DNA from: Selenomonadaceae bacterium | Lineage (GTDB): Bacteria > Bacillota > Negativicutes > Selenomonadales > Selenomonadaceae | DNA: 64,000 nucleotides | NCBI GenBank assembly: GCA_017518105.1 | Contig: JAFWWC010000007.1 | Span: 1 to 64,000 of the forward strand | Direction of reading: 5' to 3' | Shown here: in pieces, positions 1 through 9,171 of the stretch | Layout of the letters: each line of letters begins with the position of its first letter | Position numbering within the stretch: the first letter of the stretch is position 1 | Program-made: the position numbers and the translations under genes | The notes under the pieces: model-generated | Told to the model about the DNA's origin: nothing | Seen by the model: only the letters and a program-made list of their open reading frames with translations | The model's database searches: none

Positions 1-613
1 GACCATGCATATACATGCGCTCGGCAATGCGGGCGTCAATCGCGTCGTCAACGCATACATAAACGGCGGCAAGCCCGACATGCGCAATACGGTTGTCCAC
101 TTGCGCAACGTCAATGAGCCTGATTATAAGCGCATGGCAGACAATAATATCTACGTCACCGCCGGAATGATTTGGCACCACGAATCCAATGAACACGTCG
201 AGGAATTTAAAACCACGCTCCCTGGAAAATTTGCGTACCAAGGCTACCCGATGAAGTCGTTCTTCGATAATGGTATCACCGTATCTTTCCATACAGATTA
301 TCCTGCCTTGAGCAACAGCCCCGATGACCCGTTCGGAATTATGGAAATTGCCTTGACGGGCGTCTGTTACTTTGAAGGCGGCGACCCTTGGTGGACTGAA
401 GAACTCGTCACCCGCGAACAGGCTCTCACTGCTCTGACAATCGGTTGCGCAAAGCAAATGTTCCTTGAGAACGAACGCGGCAGTATCAAACCCGGTAAAT
501 ATGCCGACTTCCTCCTCGTTAATAAAGACGTGCTGACTTGCCCCGTAAAAGAAATCCACACTGCAAAACCAAAAGCGACCTACTTTGAAGGCAAGAAAGT
601 TTTCTCCATGTAA
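1..613 (+). CDS. YtcJ-like amidohydrolase, C-terminal part (cut by window edge)
   Basis: C-terminal third of a metal-dependent hydrolase of the amidohydrolase_3/YtcJ family; the reading frame is already open at base 2 and the N-terminal metal-binding half lies outside the window. Visible family marks are the second histidine pair (HIHALGN at the very start), the late Asp region (SFHTDYPAL) and the closing segment GKYADFLLVNKD that packs against the barrel. The closest relative in the window is the frameshifted copy at 12864-14520, which aligns from residue 1 here to the identical last eight residues (YFEGKKVFSM end). The substrate is unknown; relatives act on amides, formamides or cyclic amides. 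It is followed by a terminator and then by an esterase with its own promoter. Confidence 0.85.
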   Translation, partial: TMHIHALGNAGVNRVVNAYINGGKPDMRNTVVHLRNVNEPDYKRMADNNIYVTAGMIWHHESNEHVEEFKTTLPGKFAYQGYPMKSFFDNGITVSFHTDYPALSNSPDDPFGIMEIALTGVCYFEGGDPWWTEELVTREQALTALTIGCAKQMFLENERGSIKPGKYADFLLVNKDVLTCPVKEIHTAKPKATYFEGKKVFSM

Positions 614-626
614 AAGATAATAACCG

Positions 627-653
627 CCTCGACTTATGTCGGGGAATTTTTTT
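627..653 (+). terminator. Rho-independent terminator after first amidohydrolase
   Basis: A 7-bp stem (CCTCGAC / GTCGGGG, one T-G wobble) with a TTAT loop is followed by AA and seven T. It lies 13 bases after the stop codon and separates the amidohydrolase from the esterase promoter that follows. Confidence 0.75.
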
Positions 654-659
654 GTTCGC

Positions 660-688
660 TTGATACTGTCATAGCCATTTGTTACAAT
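660..688 (+). promoter_or_regulatory. Sigma-70 type promoter for the Tat-exported esterase
   Basis: TTGATA at 660-665 and TACAAT at 683-688 are separated by exactly 17 bases; each box matches the consensus at five of six positions. The predicted transcript start is near 695, about 20 bases before the esterase start codon, so the leader is very short. Confidence 0.7.
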
Positions 689-715
689 TTCTGCCTAATG
701 AAAGGACGTGATTTT

Positions 716-2293
716 ATGTCAAACTTAACGAGAAGAGACTTCATCAAAGTTGCCGCACTGGGCTTTTTGGCGGCTAATACGATTGGTTTTCTACCTGACA
801 ACAAAGCTTTTGCGGCAAGCGATTGCACTGCGAAGACCCGCTACGGAACCTTCAAAGGCTTTGTCGGTGAAAATGGCATAAAAACTTGGCTCGGTATTCC
901 CTACGCTCAACCGCCCGTCGGAAAACTTCGTTGGCAAGCTCCCCAACCTCTGAAACCGTCCAATAAGACCTTCGACGCTAAAAAATTAAGTGATTCGCCA
1001 ATGCAAGCTGATATGAAACTCGACAAGCCGCTTTTAGATGATGATGACGTTCGGCAAGGCGAAGATTGCTTGACGCTGAACATTTTCACACGCGGCGAAG
1101 GCAAAAATAAGCCCGTCATGGTCTGGATTTACGGCGGGGCATTCGTCGGCGGCTATTCGAGCGAAGGACTTTACAGCGGCTCCAATTTTGTGACGGCGCA
1201 AGATGTCGTTATCGTTTTTTTGAACTATAGACTGAACGTTTTCGGCTTTATGAACTTCGCAAGCATTGATTCTGCTTATGAAGACAGCGGATACCTCGGA
1301 ACTAAAGACCAAGTGGCGGCTGTGAAGTGGATTAAGGAAAATATCGAGGCATTCGGCGGCGACCCGGATAATATTACGGTTTTTGGCGAAAGTGCCGGTT
1401 CAATTTCGACGATGTTGCTTACGGTTATCCCTGCCGCCAAAGGTTTGTTCCAAAAAGTAATTCCGCAGTCCGGCTGCCTCGATTTTTATAACGAGCCGGA
1501 AATTTCAGCCCAAACCGCAGAAAAATTTATGACATTCAGCGGCGCAAAGACTGTCGGCGACTTGATGAAGAAATCAGCCGTCGAACTCCAACAACTTTAC
1601 GCAAAATATTTACTCACAAGCGACGGGCCCAATCTTGTGGAATTTGCGCCGACGTGCGACGGAAAATTTTTGCCTCGTGACCCGCTTAAGGCGTTAAGAG
1701 ACGGCGCGGCAAGCGGAATTAAATTTTTAACCGGCACGACTGCAGATGAATGGCGAGCTTTCCTTTTGGGCGATGAGAATTTCTTTAAAATCTTCCGCAG
1801 TAATCCTGGAAAAATTTCTATCGCTCTCAGAAGATACCAAGCGCAAACTCCAGAAGAAGTTTATAAAAAATGGCTCAATGGGCGTCCCGATACAGAAGAT
1901 AACTTCGCAGATTTCGTTACGCAGGTAGATTGGCGCGTCGGGCAGGAATTATCTTCTGAATATCAATCGAAATTCGCTGACGTGTATTTTTATCTGTTCA
2001 GTGAGTCTTCGCCGATTGAAATGCTCGGCTCGTGCCATGCTTTTGACCTTCCGTATACTTTCAACGTATCGTCCGAAGAGTTTACGCCGAATCAAAACCT
2101 CGTAAGGTCAATTCAGGCGTCATGGGCGGCATTTGCGGCTACTGGCAACCCTGACAACGAATTTATTCCGCACTGGGAAAAATATTCCGCCACCAATCGT
2201 CAAACAATGGAATTAAGCTCAAAAGGCTGTGTCTGCCATAAAGATTTGGACACTCAGAACTTAAACGCCCTGCGCTACGTCTACGAAAACTAA
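716..2293 (+). CDS. Tat-exported type-B carboxylesterase
   Basis: Serine esterase of the carboxylesterase B / p-nitrobenzyl esterase family, about 525 residues, usual length for the family. It opens with a twin-arginine signal (LTRRDFIKVAALGF) ending near AFAAS, so it is probably folded in the cytoplasm and exported by Tat. Catalytic features are visible: oxyanion YGGAF, nucleophile elbow GESAG with Ser about 226, acid region near ADEW, and histidine in SCHAFDLPY. The ATG at 716 is preferred over the one at 698 because AAAGGA at 701-706 is correctly spaced for it. It is a close paralogue of the cytoplasmic copy at 18005. The natural ester substrate cannot be told from sequence. Confidence 0.9.
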   Translation: MSNLTRRDFIKVAALGFLAANTIGFLPDNKAFAASDCTAKTRYGTFKGFVGENGIKTWLGIPYAQPPVGKLRWQAPQPLKPSNKTFDAKKLSDSPMQADMKLDKPLLDDDDVRQGEDCLTLNIFTRGEGKNKPVMVWIYGGAFVGGYSSEGLYSGSNFVTAQDVVIVFLNYRLNVFGFMNFASIDSAYEDSGYLGTKDQVAAVKWIKENIEAFGGDPDNITVFGESAGSISTMLLTVIPAAKGLFQKVIPQSGCLDFYNEPEISAQTAEKFMTFSGAKTVGDLMKKSAVELQQLYAKYLLTSDGPNLVEFAPTCDGKFLPRDPLKALRDGAASGIKFLTGTTADEWRAFLLGDENFFKIFRSNPGKISIALRRYQAQTPEEVYKKWLNGRPDTEDNFADFVTQVDWRVGQELSSEYQSKFADVYFYLFSESSPIEMLGSCHAFDLPYTFNVSSEEFTPNQNLVRSIQASWAAFAATGNPDNEFIPHWEKYSATNRQTMELSSKGCVCHKDLDTQNLNALRYVYEN

Positions 2294-2318
2294 AAAACGG
2301 GACAATCTAGAACCTCCA

Positions 2319-2347
2319 TTGACTTAAACGAGAAAACTTGATAAATT
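2319..2347 (+). promoter_or_regulatory. Putative promoter for small exported protein
   Basis: TTGACT (2319-2324) and TAAATT (2342-2347) with 17-base spacing lie upstream of the gene at 2388. The -35 box matches at five positions, the -10 box at four. Confidence 0.45.
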
Positions 2348-2387
2348 ATGCGAAATCGTTATAAAAATGTTATTAGGAGGGAAAATC

Positions 2388-2981
2388 ATGAGAAAACTTG
2401 TTGCCACGGTGTTAAGCCTGTTTGTCATGGCGTTCGCGACGGTGTGCTTTGCCGAGACTTACGAAATGGTTTACGAGGCACCGAACTTTACCGAACAGCT
2501 AAAAAATGACCAGGCTTTATCGGAAACTTTCACCACTCCTTACGGGATGCTCAAAATTCAGGCGCGAAAACTCTGGCAATCGAGTAGCGAAAACCGGCTG
2601 CACTTCATAGTTTGGCTTGACGACCAGAGAATTGACGACGCGCACTATCCGAAAGTGGATTACGGCTATACAGTCCGAGTATTCAAGAATAAGTCAAATT
2701 CCGAGCTGTTTTATTCGCTGGAGTCCATCGACCGGGCGTGTCTTTTCGGTTATTCGCCCATCAACAAGAAATTGGAAGTTTATATCGACAGTCTGCACTA
2801 TGCCCACGAAAACGGAGCTTATCCTTACATCGTAGCGTTAAAGAACGGCGATTTGGTTTTGGCTTTTGAAAAGTCCGGTAAGAGCAAACGTTACAAGTTC
2901 AACTGGGACACCAAAGCGAATTGGTTCGGCTATTCCGACCTTGGAGCAGGTTGGCCTTCAATAAACAGAGACAGACAATAA
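2388..2981 (+). CDS. Exported protein of unknown function
   Basis: About 197 residues. The ATG at 2388 is chosen because AGGAGG at 2375-2380 lies 7 bases upstream. The first 23 residues form a classical signal peptide (MRKLVATVLSLFVMAFA, cleavage near CFAET). The mature part is mixed alpha/beta in appearance, rich in Tyr, Trp and charged residues, with no cysteines conserved in a motif and no further membrane segment. I do not recognise a family. It lies between an esterase and an SYLF-domain protein, all on the plus strand but with a gap and an apparent own promoter, so it need not share their role. Likely periplasmic. Confidence 0.75.
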   Translation: MRKLVATVLSLFVMAFATVCFAETYEMVYEAPNFTEQLKNDQALSETFTTPYGMLKIQARKLWQSSSENRLHFIVWLDDQRIDDAHYPKVDYGYTVRVFKNKSNSELFYSLESIDRACLFGYSPINKKLEVYIDSLHYAHENGAYPYIVALKNGDLVLAFEKSGKSKRYKFNWDTKANWFGYSDLGAGWPSINRDRQ

Positions 2982-3059
2982 TTTTGGGTTAATATTGACG
3001 GAATGGGCTCGGCAAATATTGTTGAGTCCATTTTGTCTAAATTATGGAGGTATATCCTT

Positions 3060-3629
3060 ATGAGGAAGAAGTTTATTCAACTGATTTTGTTCTTGCTGGT
3101 TTTAATGACGGCAAGCAGTGTATTTGCCGCCAAAAAGTCACCGGACGAACAACGCGCCGAGTTAAACGAGATGAGCAGGCAGGTTTTGTCGCGCATGTAC
3201 CAAAAATATCCGTCAGCAGAGCGGGCAATGCAAAAAGTCTACGCGTACTGCACAATCAGTGCTTCCAGTGTCAAATGGGGCTTTTGGGGCGACGATCACG
3301 GGCGCGGAGTAGCCGTAAACAATGAAACTGGTCAAAGAATTTATGTGAAGATGAAAGAAGTTAGCCTCGGCGTAAATTTTGGCGCGAAGGAATACGATTT
3401 GCTGTTCGTTATCCTCAATAAAGAGGCTTGGGATAGATTTGTTTCTGGCAATATCAAATTTGGGACTGAGGTTTCAGCACAGGCAAGCGACGGCGTGACC
3501 GGCGACACTTTTGCAGACGCTACCATTGTTGCAAACGGCGTTTGGGTCTATCAGCTTGATAAAAAAGGATTAGCAGTCGAATTAACTTTCAAAGGCGCAA
3601 GAATTTCCCCATACAGGACACTGAATTGA
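3060..3629 (+). CDS. Exported SYLF/YSC84-domain lipid-binding protein
   Basis: About 189 residues starting at ATG 3060, with GGAGG at 3046-3050 in good position. A signal peptide (KKFIQLILFLLVLMTASSVFA) is followed by a short helical segment and a SYLF (YSC84, DUF500) domain: the pattern VKWGFWGDDHGRGVAVN, a KMKEVSLGVNFGAKEYDLLFVILN stretch and a final glycine-rich KGARISPY end are typical of this family. SYLF domains in other proteins bind acidic phospholipids; a role at the inner face of the outer membrane or in the periplasm is inference. It precedes the RND pump genes by 50 bases and could be cotranscribed with them. Confidence 0.8.
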   Translation: MRKKFIQLILFLLVLMTASSVFAAKKSPDEQRAELNEMSRQVLSRMYQKYPSAERAMQKVYAYCTISASSVKWGFWGDDHGRGVAVNNETGQRIYVKMKEVSLGVNFGAKEYDLLFVILNKEAWDRFVSGNIKFGTEVSAQASDGVTGDTFADATIVANGVWVYQLDKKGLAVELTFKGARISPYRTLN

Positions 3630-3681
3630 AGTAAACTCGTTGAGATGTGAATTAAGAGGAGAGAATGCGGTACTCGCGATT

Positions 3682-4872
3682 ATGATGAAAATACTTCCAG
3701 CTATAATTTTAGCGGCGGCGTTGCTCATGACGGGTTGCGGCGGCGAAGAAACCGAAGAGCAATCTTTAGAGGACTATCCGACCAAAGTAAAGGCGATAAA
3801 AGTTTTGACAACCGACGCGCCAATTACTTTTTCCTACAGCGGGCAAGTTATCGACCGCGACGAAATGAAAGTTCAATCCAAAGTCAATGGCTCCATTGTA
3901 GAAAAGTACGTTAGTGGTGGTCAGGATGTTGTTGCAGGACAAATTTTGTTTAAAATCGACGACAGGCAATACAAATCGGCAGTTCTGGAGGCTGAAGCCA
4001 AGCTCGCCAAATCAAAGACGGCTTTAGCTAAGGAACGAGTCGACCTTCAACGCGACGAGGAACTTTGGCAGTCAAATGCAATATCCGAACAGATGCTTAC
4101 CAATCAACGTGCTACCGTCAAGTCACAGGAAGCAGAGGTTGAAGCCAACGAAGCTTTATTGCAAAAGGCGAAGGACGATTTAGCGGATACGATAATTTAC
4201 GCGCCGATGAGCGGGCGTTTAGGCATTGATGATGTTCCCGTCGGCACTCTTGCAACTGCAGGTAGCACACCATTAGCGACGATTGGTCTTCTTGACCCCG
4301 TGTTTGTGCAGTTCGCCGTTTCCGAACAAGAATATTTGCGACTTTCGAGAAGAGATGGACGCGAGGCAGATGGCAAGCCTGACCCCAATTTTAAAATTGC
4401 TTTGACGTTGGCTGACGGTTCGCGCTATCCATATCAAGGCGAGTTTGCAGAATACGATAGGGCAATGGGAAATGCGACGGGCACTCTGACGATTCGTACG
4501 ATTTTTAGGAATCCCGACCGCTTACTCGTCCCCGGCATGTATGCACGCGTCGAAATTAGCGGATTGGAAATTCCAAACGCAATGCTCGTTCCAGAACGCG
4601 CTCTTCAACAGCTTTTGGGCGAAACTTTGGTTATCGTCGCTCAATCCGATAATAAGTCTGCCGTCCGAAAAGTTGAGCTCGGTGAAAAAATCGGCTCGTA
4701 TTATGTCATTAAAAGCGGTTTGAAGCCTGATGATTGGGTCGTCGTCGAGGGCTTGACGAATTTGCGCGACGGAATGCCTTTGGAAGTTACGCAAGTGACT
4801 GCAAAGGATATGGACTTCTCATTTTCGCCTAGTGCAGAAGTTTTTGACGTTGGAAGCGGCGCAAATAAGTGA
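3682..4872 (+). CDS. RND efflux adaptor (membrane fusion) lipoprotein
   Basis: Periplasmic adaptor of the AcrA/MexA family, about 396 residues. The N-terminus is a lipoprotein signal with lipobox LLMTGC. Next come a biotinyl/lipoyl-like half, an alpha-hairpin with coiled coil (residues about 100-160), the second lipoyl half (IYAPMSGRLG), and beta-barrel and membrane-proximal domains, including the adaptor pattern NPDRLLVPGMYARVEI. The start is uncertain: ATG 3682 and 3685 fit the signal peptide, while GAGGAG at 3655-3660 is far upstream and a TTG at 3640 is an alternative. It sits 12 bases before the pump gene. No outer membrane channel gene lies nearby, so a TolC-like partner must be encoded elsewhere. 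Confidence 0.92.
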   Translation: MMKILPAIILAAALLMTGCGGEETEEQSLEDYPTKVKAIKVLTTDAPITFSYSGQVIDRDEMKVQSKVNGSIVEKYVSGGQDVVAGQILFKIDDRQYKSAVLEAEAKLAKSKTALAKERVDLQRDEELWQSNAISEQMLTNQRATVKSQEAEVEANEALLQKAKDDLADTIIYAPMSGRLGIDDVPVGTLATAGSTPLATIGLLDPVFVQFAVSEQEYLRLSRRDGREADGKPDPNFKIALTLADGSRYPYQGEFAEYDRAMGNATGTLTIRTIFRNPDRLLVPGMYARVEISGLEIPNAMLVPERALQQLLGETLVIVAQSDNKSAVRKVELGEKIGSYYVIKSGLKPDDWVVVEGLTNLRDGMPLEVTQVTAKDMDFSFSPSAEVFDVGSGANK

Positions 4873-4884
4873 GGTGGTCGAGAT

Positions 4885-7800
4885 ATGGCTAAGTTTTTTA
4901 TTCATCGACCGGTTTTCGCAATCGTCATAGCGATTATCATCAGCCTTATCGGGATAATTGCGGGGCTTAATACGCCAATCGCTCAATATCCGAACATTTC
5001 GCCGCCCACAATCAATGTCGATGCTAGCTACCCCGGCGCAAATGCCACTGTCGTCAATCAAGCTGTCGCGCAGGTCATAGAAAATCGCGTGAACGGTACG
5101 CAAGGCATGGACTACATGAGCTCCAATTCAAACGATGACGGTAGCTATTCACTGAATGTCTATTTTGAGGTCGGCACGGATGGCGACATGGACTCCGTTA
5201 AGGTTCAAAATAACGTCGCCTCAGCCAATTCAAATTTGCCGGAAACAGTTATTTCCTCCGGCGTGACGACTTCCAAGTCTTCGCAGGATATGGCGATGAT
5301 TTTTGCTTTCTACTGCGACAACGGGCTTTACGATACGGCATTCATAAAAAATTACGCCGACATTTATATTGCTGACGACTTGAAACGCGTTAAGGGCGTC
5401 GGCAAAGTTCAAATCATGAGTGCGGACTATGCTTTGCGCGTGTGGATTAATCCCGAAAAGCTCGCGAACTACGGATTGACGGTCGCTGACGTTCAAAGCG
5501 CGATTAAAACTCAAAATGCTCAAGCGGCGGCAGGTTCAATCGGCAAATTACCCGTCGCGCAAGGACAAGAGAAAGAGTACACCGGACAAATTCAAGGCAG
5601 ATTGGAGACGCCAGAGCAATTCGAGAATATCATCTTGAAAACTGGGGACGCGGGCGCGTTTGTCTACTTAAAAGACGTGGCACGAGTTGAAATCGGGCAA
5701 CAGTCAAATACTTATGTCGGCAAGTTCAACGGCTATACTTCGGTTCCGTTCATAATCAACTTGACGAGCGACGCCAATGCCCTTGAAACTATCGGCGAAG
5801 TCAAAAGAATCCTTAGCGAGGCAGAAAAACATTTGCCCGAAGGAATTAAATACGGTCAAGTGTTGGACAACACGGAATTTATCAAGGCGTCCATCAACGA
5901 AGTTGCGCATACCTTCTTTGAAGCGTTGGTTCTGGTCGTTTTGGTAATTTTTATTTTCCTGCAGAGTTTTCGGGCGACGATTATTCCGTTGCTGGCTGTT
6001 CCCGTCTCATTGCTCGGAACGTTCGCGGCATTTACGGTTCTCGACTTCACGATTAACACGCTAACGCTATTCGCGATGGTTTTAGCAATCGGTCTGGTCG
6101 TCGACGACGCAGTAGTTGTTATCGAAAACGTCGAACAGCACATGGAACGCGGCTTAAATCCCGTCGAGGCAACTGAAGTCGCTATGGCAGAAGTTCAAGG
6201 ACCTGTCGTGGCGATAGCTTTTGTTTTGTCGGCAGTTTTTATCCCGATAGCGTTCCTCGGCGGCATGACGGGCATTTTGTATCGGCAATTCGCGCTGACA
6301 ATCGCCGTATCGATGGGCTTATCCGCTTTTGTCGCGCTCACGTTGACGCCGGCACTTTGCGCAATAATCCTCAAGCCTCACGAGCACGGCAAGAAGAATT
6401 TCTTCAGCAAATTTTTCGACGCGTTCAATAACTGGTTCGAGCGCACGAAAAATTCTTACGTCGGAATTGTCGCCAAAGTTATTTCGGGTTCAAAGCTTGC
6501 TATCGTCTTTATGCTGATTGTCTGCGGCTTAACAGGGCTTTTGTTTAAAATCTTGCCGTCAACGTTCGTCCCCGACGAAGACCAAGGTTATTTCGTAGCG
6601 GCGGTCATGCTACCAGAAGGAACTTCACTAAATAGGACTTCACTGACAACGGACAAGGTAGCCGCGGCCATTCGTGAGCAAGTCCCCGGCATTAAGGACG
6701 TTATCACGATTGCAGGCTACAACATAGCTTCCGGCGGCACGAAATCTTCAGCGGCGACTTTATTTTTGAGTATGCATCCTTGGGCGGAGCGAACAGACTT
6801 TGAAAAGTCCGCAACAGCCGCAATTAACAATGTCTTCATGGTAGGCAATGGCATCGCGCCTGAAGCGTTTGTAATTGGTTTTAATCCGCCCTCGTTGCCG
6901 GGTTTAGGACAAGTTGGCGGTTTGACAATGCAACTTATCGACCAGGAAAGCCACTCTGACAATGAACTTTCCGATATCACTGATGAAATAGTCAAAGCGG
7001 CTAATTCGCGTCCTGAACTTCAAGGCGTAAGTACAACTTTCAGCGTGACTTCGCCTAGCTACAAATATGAACTCGACCAAAAGAAAATTGAAATGCTCGG
7101 CGTGAATCTTGGGGACGTTTACTCCGCTTTGCAAGTAAATTTCGGTGGCATGCAGGTTGATGACTACGACAGATTTGGCAGAACGTATAAAGTTGTCATG
7201 CAATCAGACGTTTACTTCCGCAGTGAAGTCGATATGTTAAAATTTATGTTCGTCAGAGGAGATATGGGGCAATTTGTGCCGCTCGACACGTTAATAAGTT
7301 ACAAACTCAACACCGGCACGACGCAGGTCACTCGCTTTAATGGAAAACGTTCAGTGTTAATTCAAGCTCAGCCTGCCGAAGGTTATTCGTCTGGTCAAGC
7401 AATGGCAGCGTTGACAAGTGTTGTACATGAAGTTGCGCCGACAGGTTTTGGCGTAGAATGGTCTGGACAATCTCGCGAAGAGTACAAAGCATCTGGCTCG
7501 ACGGGGCAAGTTATGGCATTGGCGTTGGTATTCGTATTCCTTTGCCTTGCCGCGCTGTATGAAAGTTGGTCGGTTCCATTTTCCGTCTTGATGACAGTTC
7601 CGACGGGTGTTTTCGGAGCTCTTCTCTCGGAATTCGTCCTGAATTATTACACGAATACTTACGGCGTAGGAAATCCGGGTTTTCAAAATAGCGTCTACAT
7701 GCAAATCGGCGTAATAATGATTATGGGGCTTGCGGCGAAGAACGCGATACTGATTGTCGAATTTGCTAAAGTTCGCACGGATAAGGGCATGGAAGCGGTT

Positions 7801-8073
7801 AAAGCGTCTTTGGAGTCGGCGGGCTTGCGTTTGCGTCCGATACTGATGACTTCATTTGCTTTTATAATCGGTTGCGTTCCATTGGCGACGGCTGCGGGGG
7901 CAGGCTCGGCGGCTCGCAATTCTATGGGCGTGGCAGTCGTCGGCGGTATGACTATAGCGACGTTTCTTGGGATATTTTTAATTCCTGTCTTCTTCGTCAT
8001 CGTTCAAAAGATTGTAGAAAAACTTTTTGCCAAAAATAAAGTCTCAGAAGAAACTTCCTCGTCAACGGATTGA
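4885..8073 (+). CDS. RND multidrug efflux transporter (AcrB/HAE1 family)
   Basis: Inner-membrane proton/drug antiporter of 1062 residues, normal length for hydrophobe/amphiphile RND pumps. It starts MAKFFIHRPVFAIV, typical of the family. The proton-relay aspartates are present as Asp407-Asp408 in TM4 (LVVDDAVVVIENV), and the partner lysine is in GLAAKNAILIVEF near residue 952. Two large periplasmic loops between TM1-2 and TM7-8 show the duplicated architecture. GAGGTGG just upstream serves as ribosome site. It is encoded directly after its adaptor. Together they should form the inner part of a tripartite pump exporting amphiphilic compounds; the exact substrates are unknown. A strong terminator follows at 8115-8157. 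Confidence 0.96.
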   Translation: MAKFFIHRPVFAIVIAIIISLIGIIAGLNTPIAQYPNISPPTINVDASYPGANATVVNQAVAQVIENRVNGTQGMDYMSSNSNDDGSYSLNVYFEVGTDGDMDSVKVQNNVASANSNLPETVISSGVTTSKSSQDMAMIFAFYCDNGLYDTAFIKNYADIYIADDLKRVKGVGKVQIMSADYALRVWINPEKLANYGLTVADVQSAIKTQNAQAAAGSIGKLPVAQGQEKEYTGQIQGRLETPEQFENIILKTGDAGAFVYLKDVARVEIGQQSNTYVGKFNGYTSVPFIINLTSDANALETIGEVKRILSEAEKHLPEGIKYGQVLDNTEFIKASINEVAHTFFEALVLVVLVIFIFLQSFRATIIPLLAVPVSLLGTFAAFTVLDFTINTLTLFAMVLAIGLVVDDAVVVIENVEQHMERGLNPVEATEVAMAEVQGPVVAIAFVLSAVFIPIAFLGGMTGILYRQFALTIAVSMGLSAFVALTLTPALCAIILKPHEHGKKNFFSKFFDAFNNWFERTKNSYVGIVAKVISGSKLAIVFMLIVCGLTGLLFKILPSTFVPDEDQGYFVAAVMLPEGTSLNRTSLTTDKVAAAIREQVPGIKDVITIAGYNIASGGTKSSAATLFLSMHPWAERTDFEKSATAAINNVFMVGNGIAPEAFVIGFNPPSLPGLGQVGGLTMQLIDQESHSDNELSDITDEIVKAANSRPELQGVSTTFSVTSPSYKYELDQKKIEMLGVNLGDVYSALQVNFGGMQVDDYDRFGRTYKVVMQSDVYFRSEVDMLKFMFVRGDMGQFVPLDTLISYKLNTGTTQVTRFNGKRSVLIQAQPAEGYSSGQAMAALTSVVHEVAPTGFGVEWSGQSREEYKASGSTGQVMALALVFVFLCLAALYESWSVPFSVLMTVPTGVFGALLSEFVLNYYTNTYGVGNPGFQNSVYMQIGVIMIMGLAAKNAILIVEFAKVRTDKGMEAVKASLESAGLRLRPILMTSFAFIIGCVPLATAAGAGSAARNSMGVAVVGGMTIATFLGIFLIPVFFVIVQKIVEKLFAKNKVSEETSSSTD

Positions 8074-8114
8074 ATCAAATTCTAAAATTGAATGAGGCGG
8101 CTATTCATCAAAAA

Positions 8115-8157
8115 GCGACTTGTATCCCTTGCTTAGGATATAAGTCGCCGTTATTTT
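8115..8157 (+). terminator. Terminator after RND pump operon
   Basis: A 13-bp stem (GCGACTTGTATCC / GGATATAAGTCGC, one G-T wobble) with an 8-base loop is followed by CG and a T-rich stretch. It lies 41 bases past the pump stop codon. Confidence 0.75.
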
Positions 8158-8191
8158 ATGGCGCGATATTTTTTATAGGGAGTATCATGTA

Positions 8192-9031
8192 ATGGTTTTA
8201 TTGATGCTTGGATATTTCGTAATGGGGCTGATATTCCTCATCTTGCGTTTCTTTTACCACATCTTGCCTAAAAAAGGTTCGCGAAACAATCTCGTTCGTT
8301 CGGTTCGAGACGATTTTGTAATTCTTTATGCCTACGTCAAGCAAATAGTGGTATCGAATCCAAAAAAAATCGAATTTATCGTCATGATTATGGTTTGTCT
8401 TATAATTTTGCCACTGACACCGCTCCAGCTTGAAATTGAATTTGTAGCTGAAGATTTTTTAAGTTTGATAATGTTTTTTGTGTTGGTAGTAATATTTGCG
8501 CCGAAAGAAGACCCGACGGAGAAAGGCTTTCCCGTTGAAATATTTGGATTCATCTATTCAATCATCTTTATGTATTACAGCGCGGGAGTTTTGGTCTTCG
8601 ACGTGTTTTACGCGATAGATTCCCTCAGAGAAGACAGGTGGATATACGGATACAGCATCACGGTTATTTCGTATGTCCTATGCATAGCGACTTTAAGCCG
8701 ATTTATGGAAAGAGAACTATCGAAGCAAGAGATAATTTTATTGGGAATGATAATGCTGACGACGCTGGAATTTATAACGTATTACGGGATAGGCTTTTTT
8801 GGCGGAATGAAATGGTATGATTATGACCCTCTGGCATACGAGTTTAATATCTTGAATATTTTTGGGGACATCACGACTATCATAAATCAAGGAATATTTA
8901 TAGCCTCGCAAAGTCAAATATTGGAAAGAACTCCTAGCGAAATATGGGGCTATATCATCTTAAATGGAACGGATGTGCTGACGATTACTGTTGTTTTAGG
9001 ATATTTAGTTCAAAAATTTATGGAGATGTGA
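8192..9031 (+). CDS. Polytopic membrane protein, unknown
   Basis: A 279-residue, very hydrophobic protein with about seven predicted membrane segments and a basic loop near residues 27-55 (PKKGSRNNLVRSVRDD). ATG 8192 is preceded by AGGGAG at 8177-8182. A patch of charged residues (SRFMERELSKQE) sits between two central helices, and the C-terminus is a single hydrophobic helix. I do not recognise a family. The base composition is richer in A+T than the pump genes before it. It stands alone between the pump terminator and the convergent kinase gene. A transporter or sensor role would be guesswork. Confidence 0.7.
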   Translation: MVLLMLGYFVMGLIFLILRFFYHILPKKGSRNNLVRSVRDDFVILYAYVKQIVVSNPKKIEFIVMIMVCLIILPLTPLQLEIEFVAEDFLSLIMFFVLVVIFAPKEDPTEKGFPVEIFGFIYSIIFMYYSAGVLVFDVFYAIDSLREDRWIYGYSITVISYVLCIATLSRFMERELSKQEIILLGMIMLTTLEFITYYGIGFFGGMKWYDYDPLAYEFNILNIFGDITTIINQGIFIASQSQILERTPSEIWGYIILNGTDVLTITVVLGYLVQKFMEM

Positions 9032-9171
9032 ACAGAAAAAGTTAAAGCATGACCATCGTAGTTCATCTTCCTAAAACAGCCTTTTCAATTCAAGCAATGT
9101 TTGCTGTTTGGTCAGATAAATTACTTGCTATTGCAGAAAATAGCAGATAGATTAGCGGAAGAAGATGAGCG

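Noticed and set aside
9050..9151. Small frame of 33 codons between two converging genes
   Set aside because: It has no ribosome site and no recognisable features; the region is better read as the 3' ends of both neighbours.
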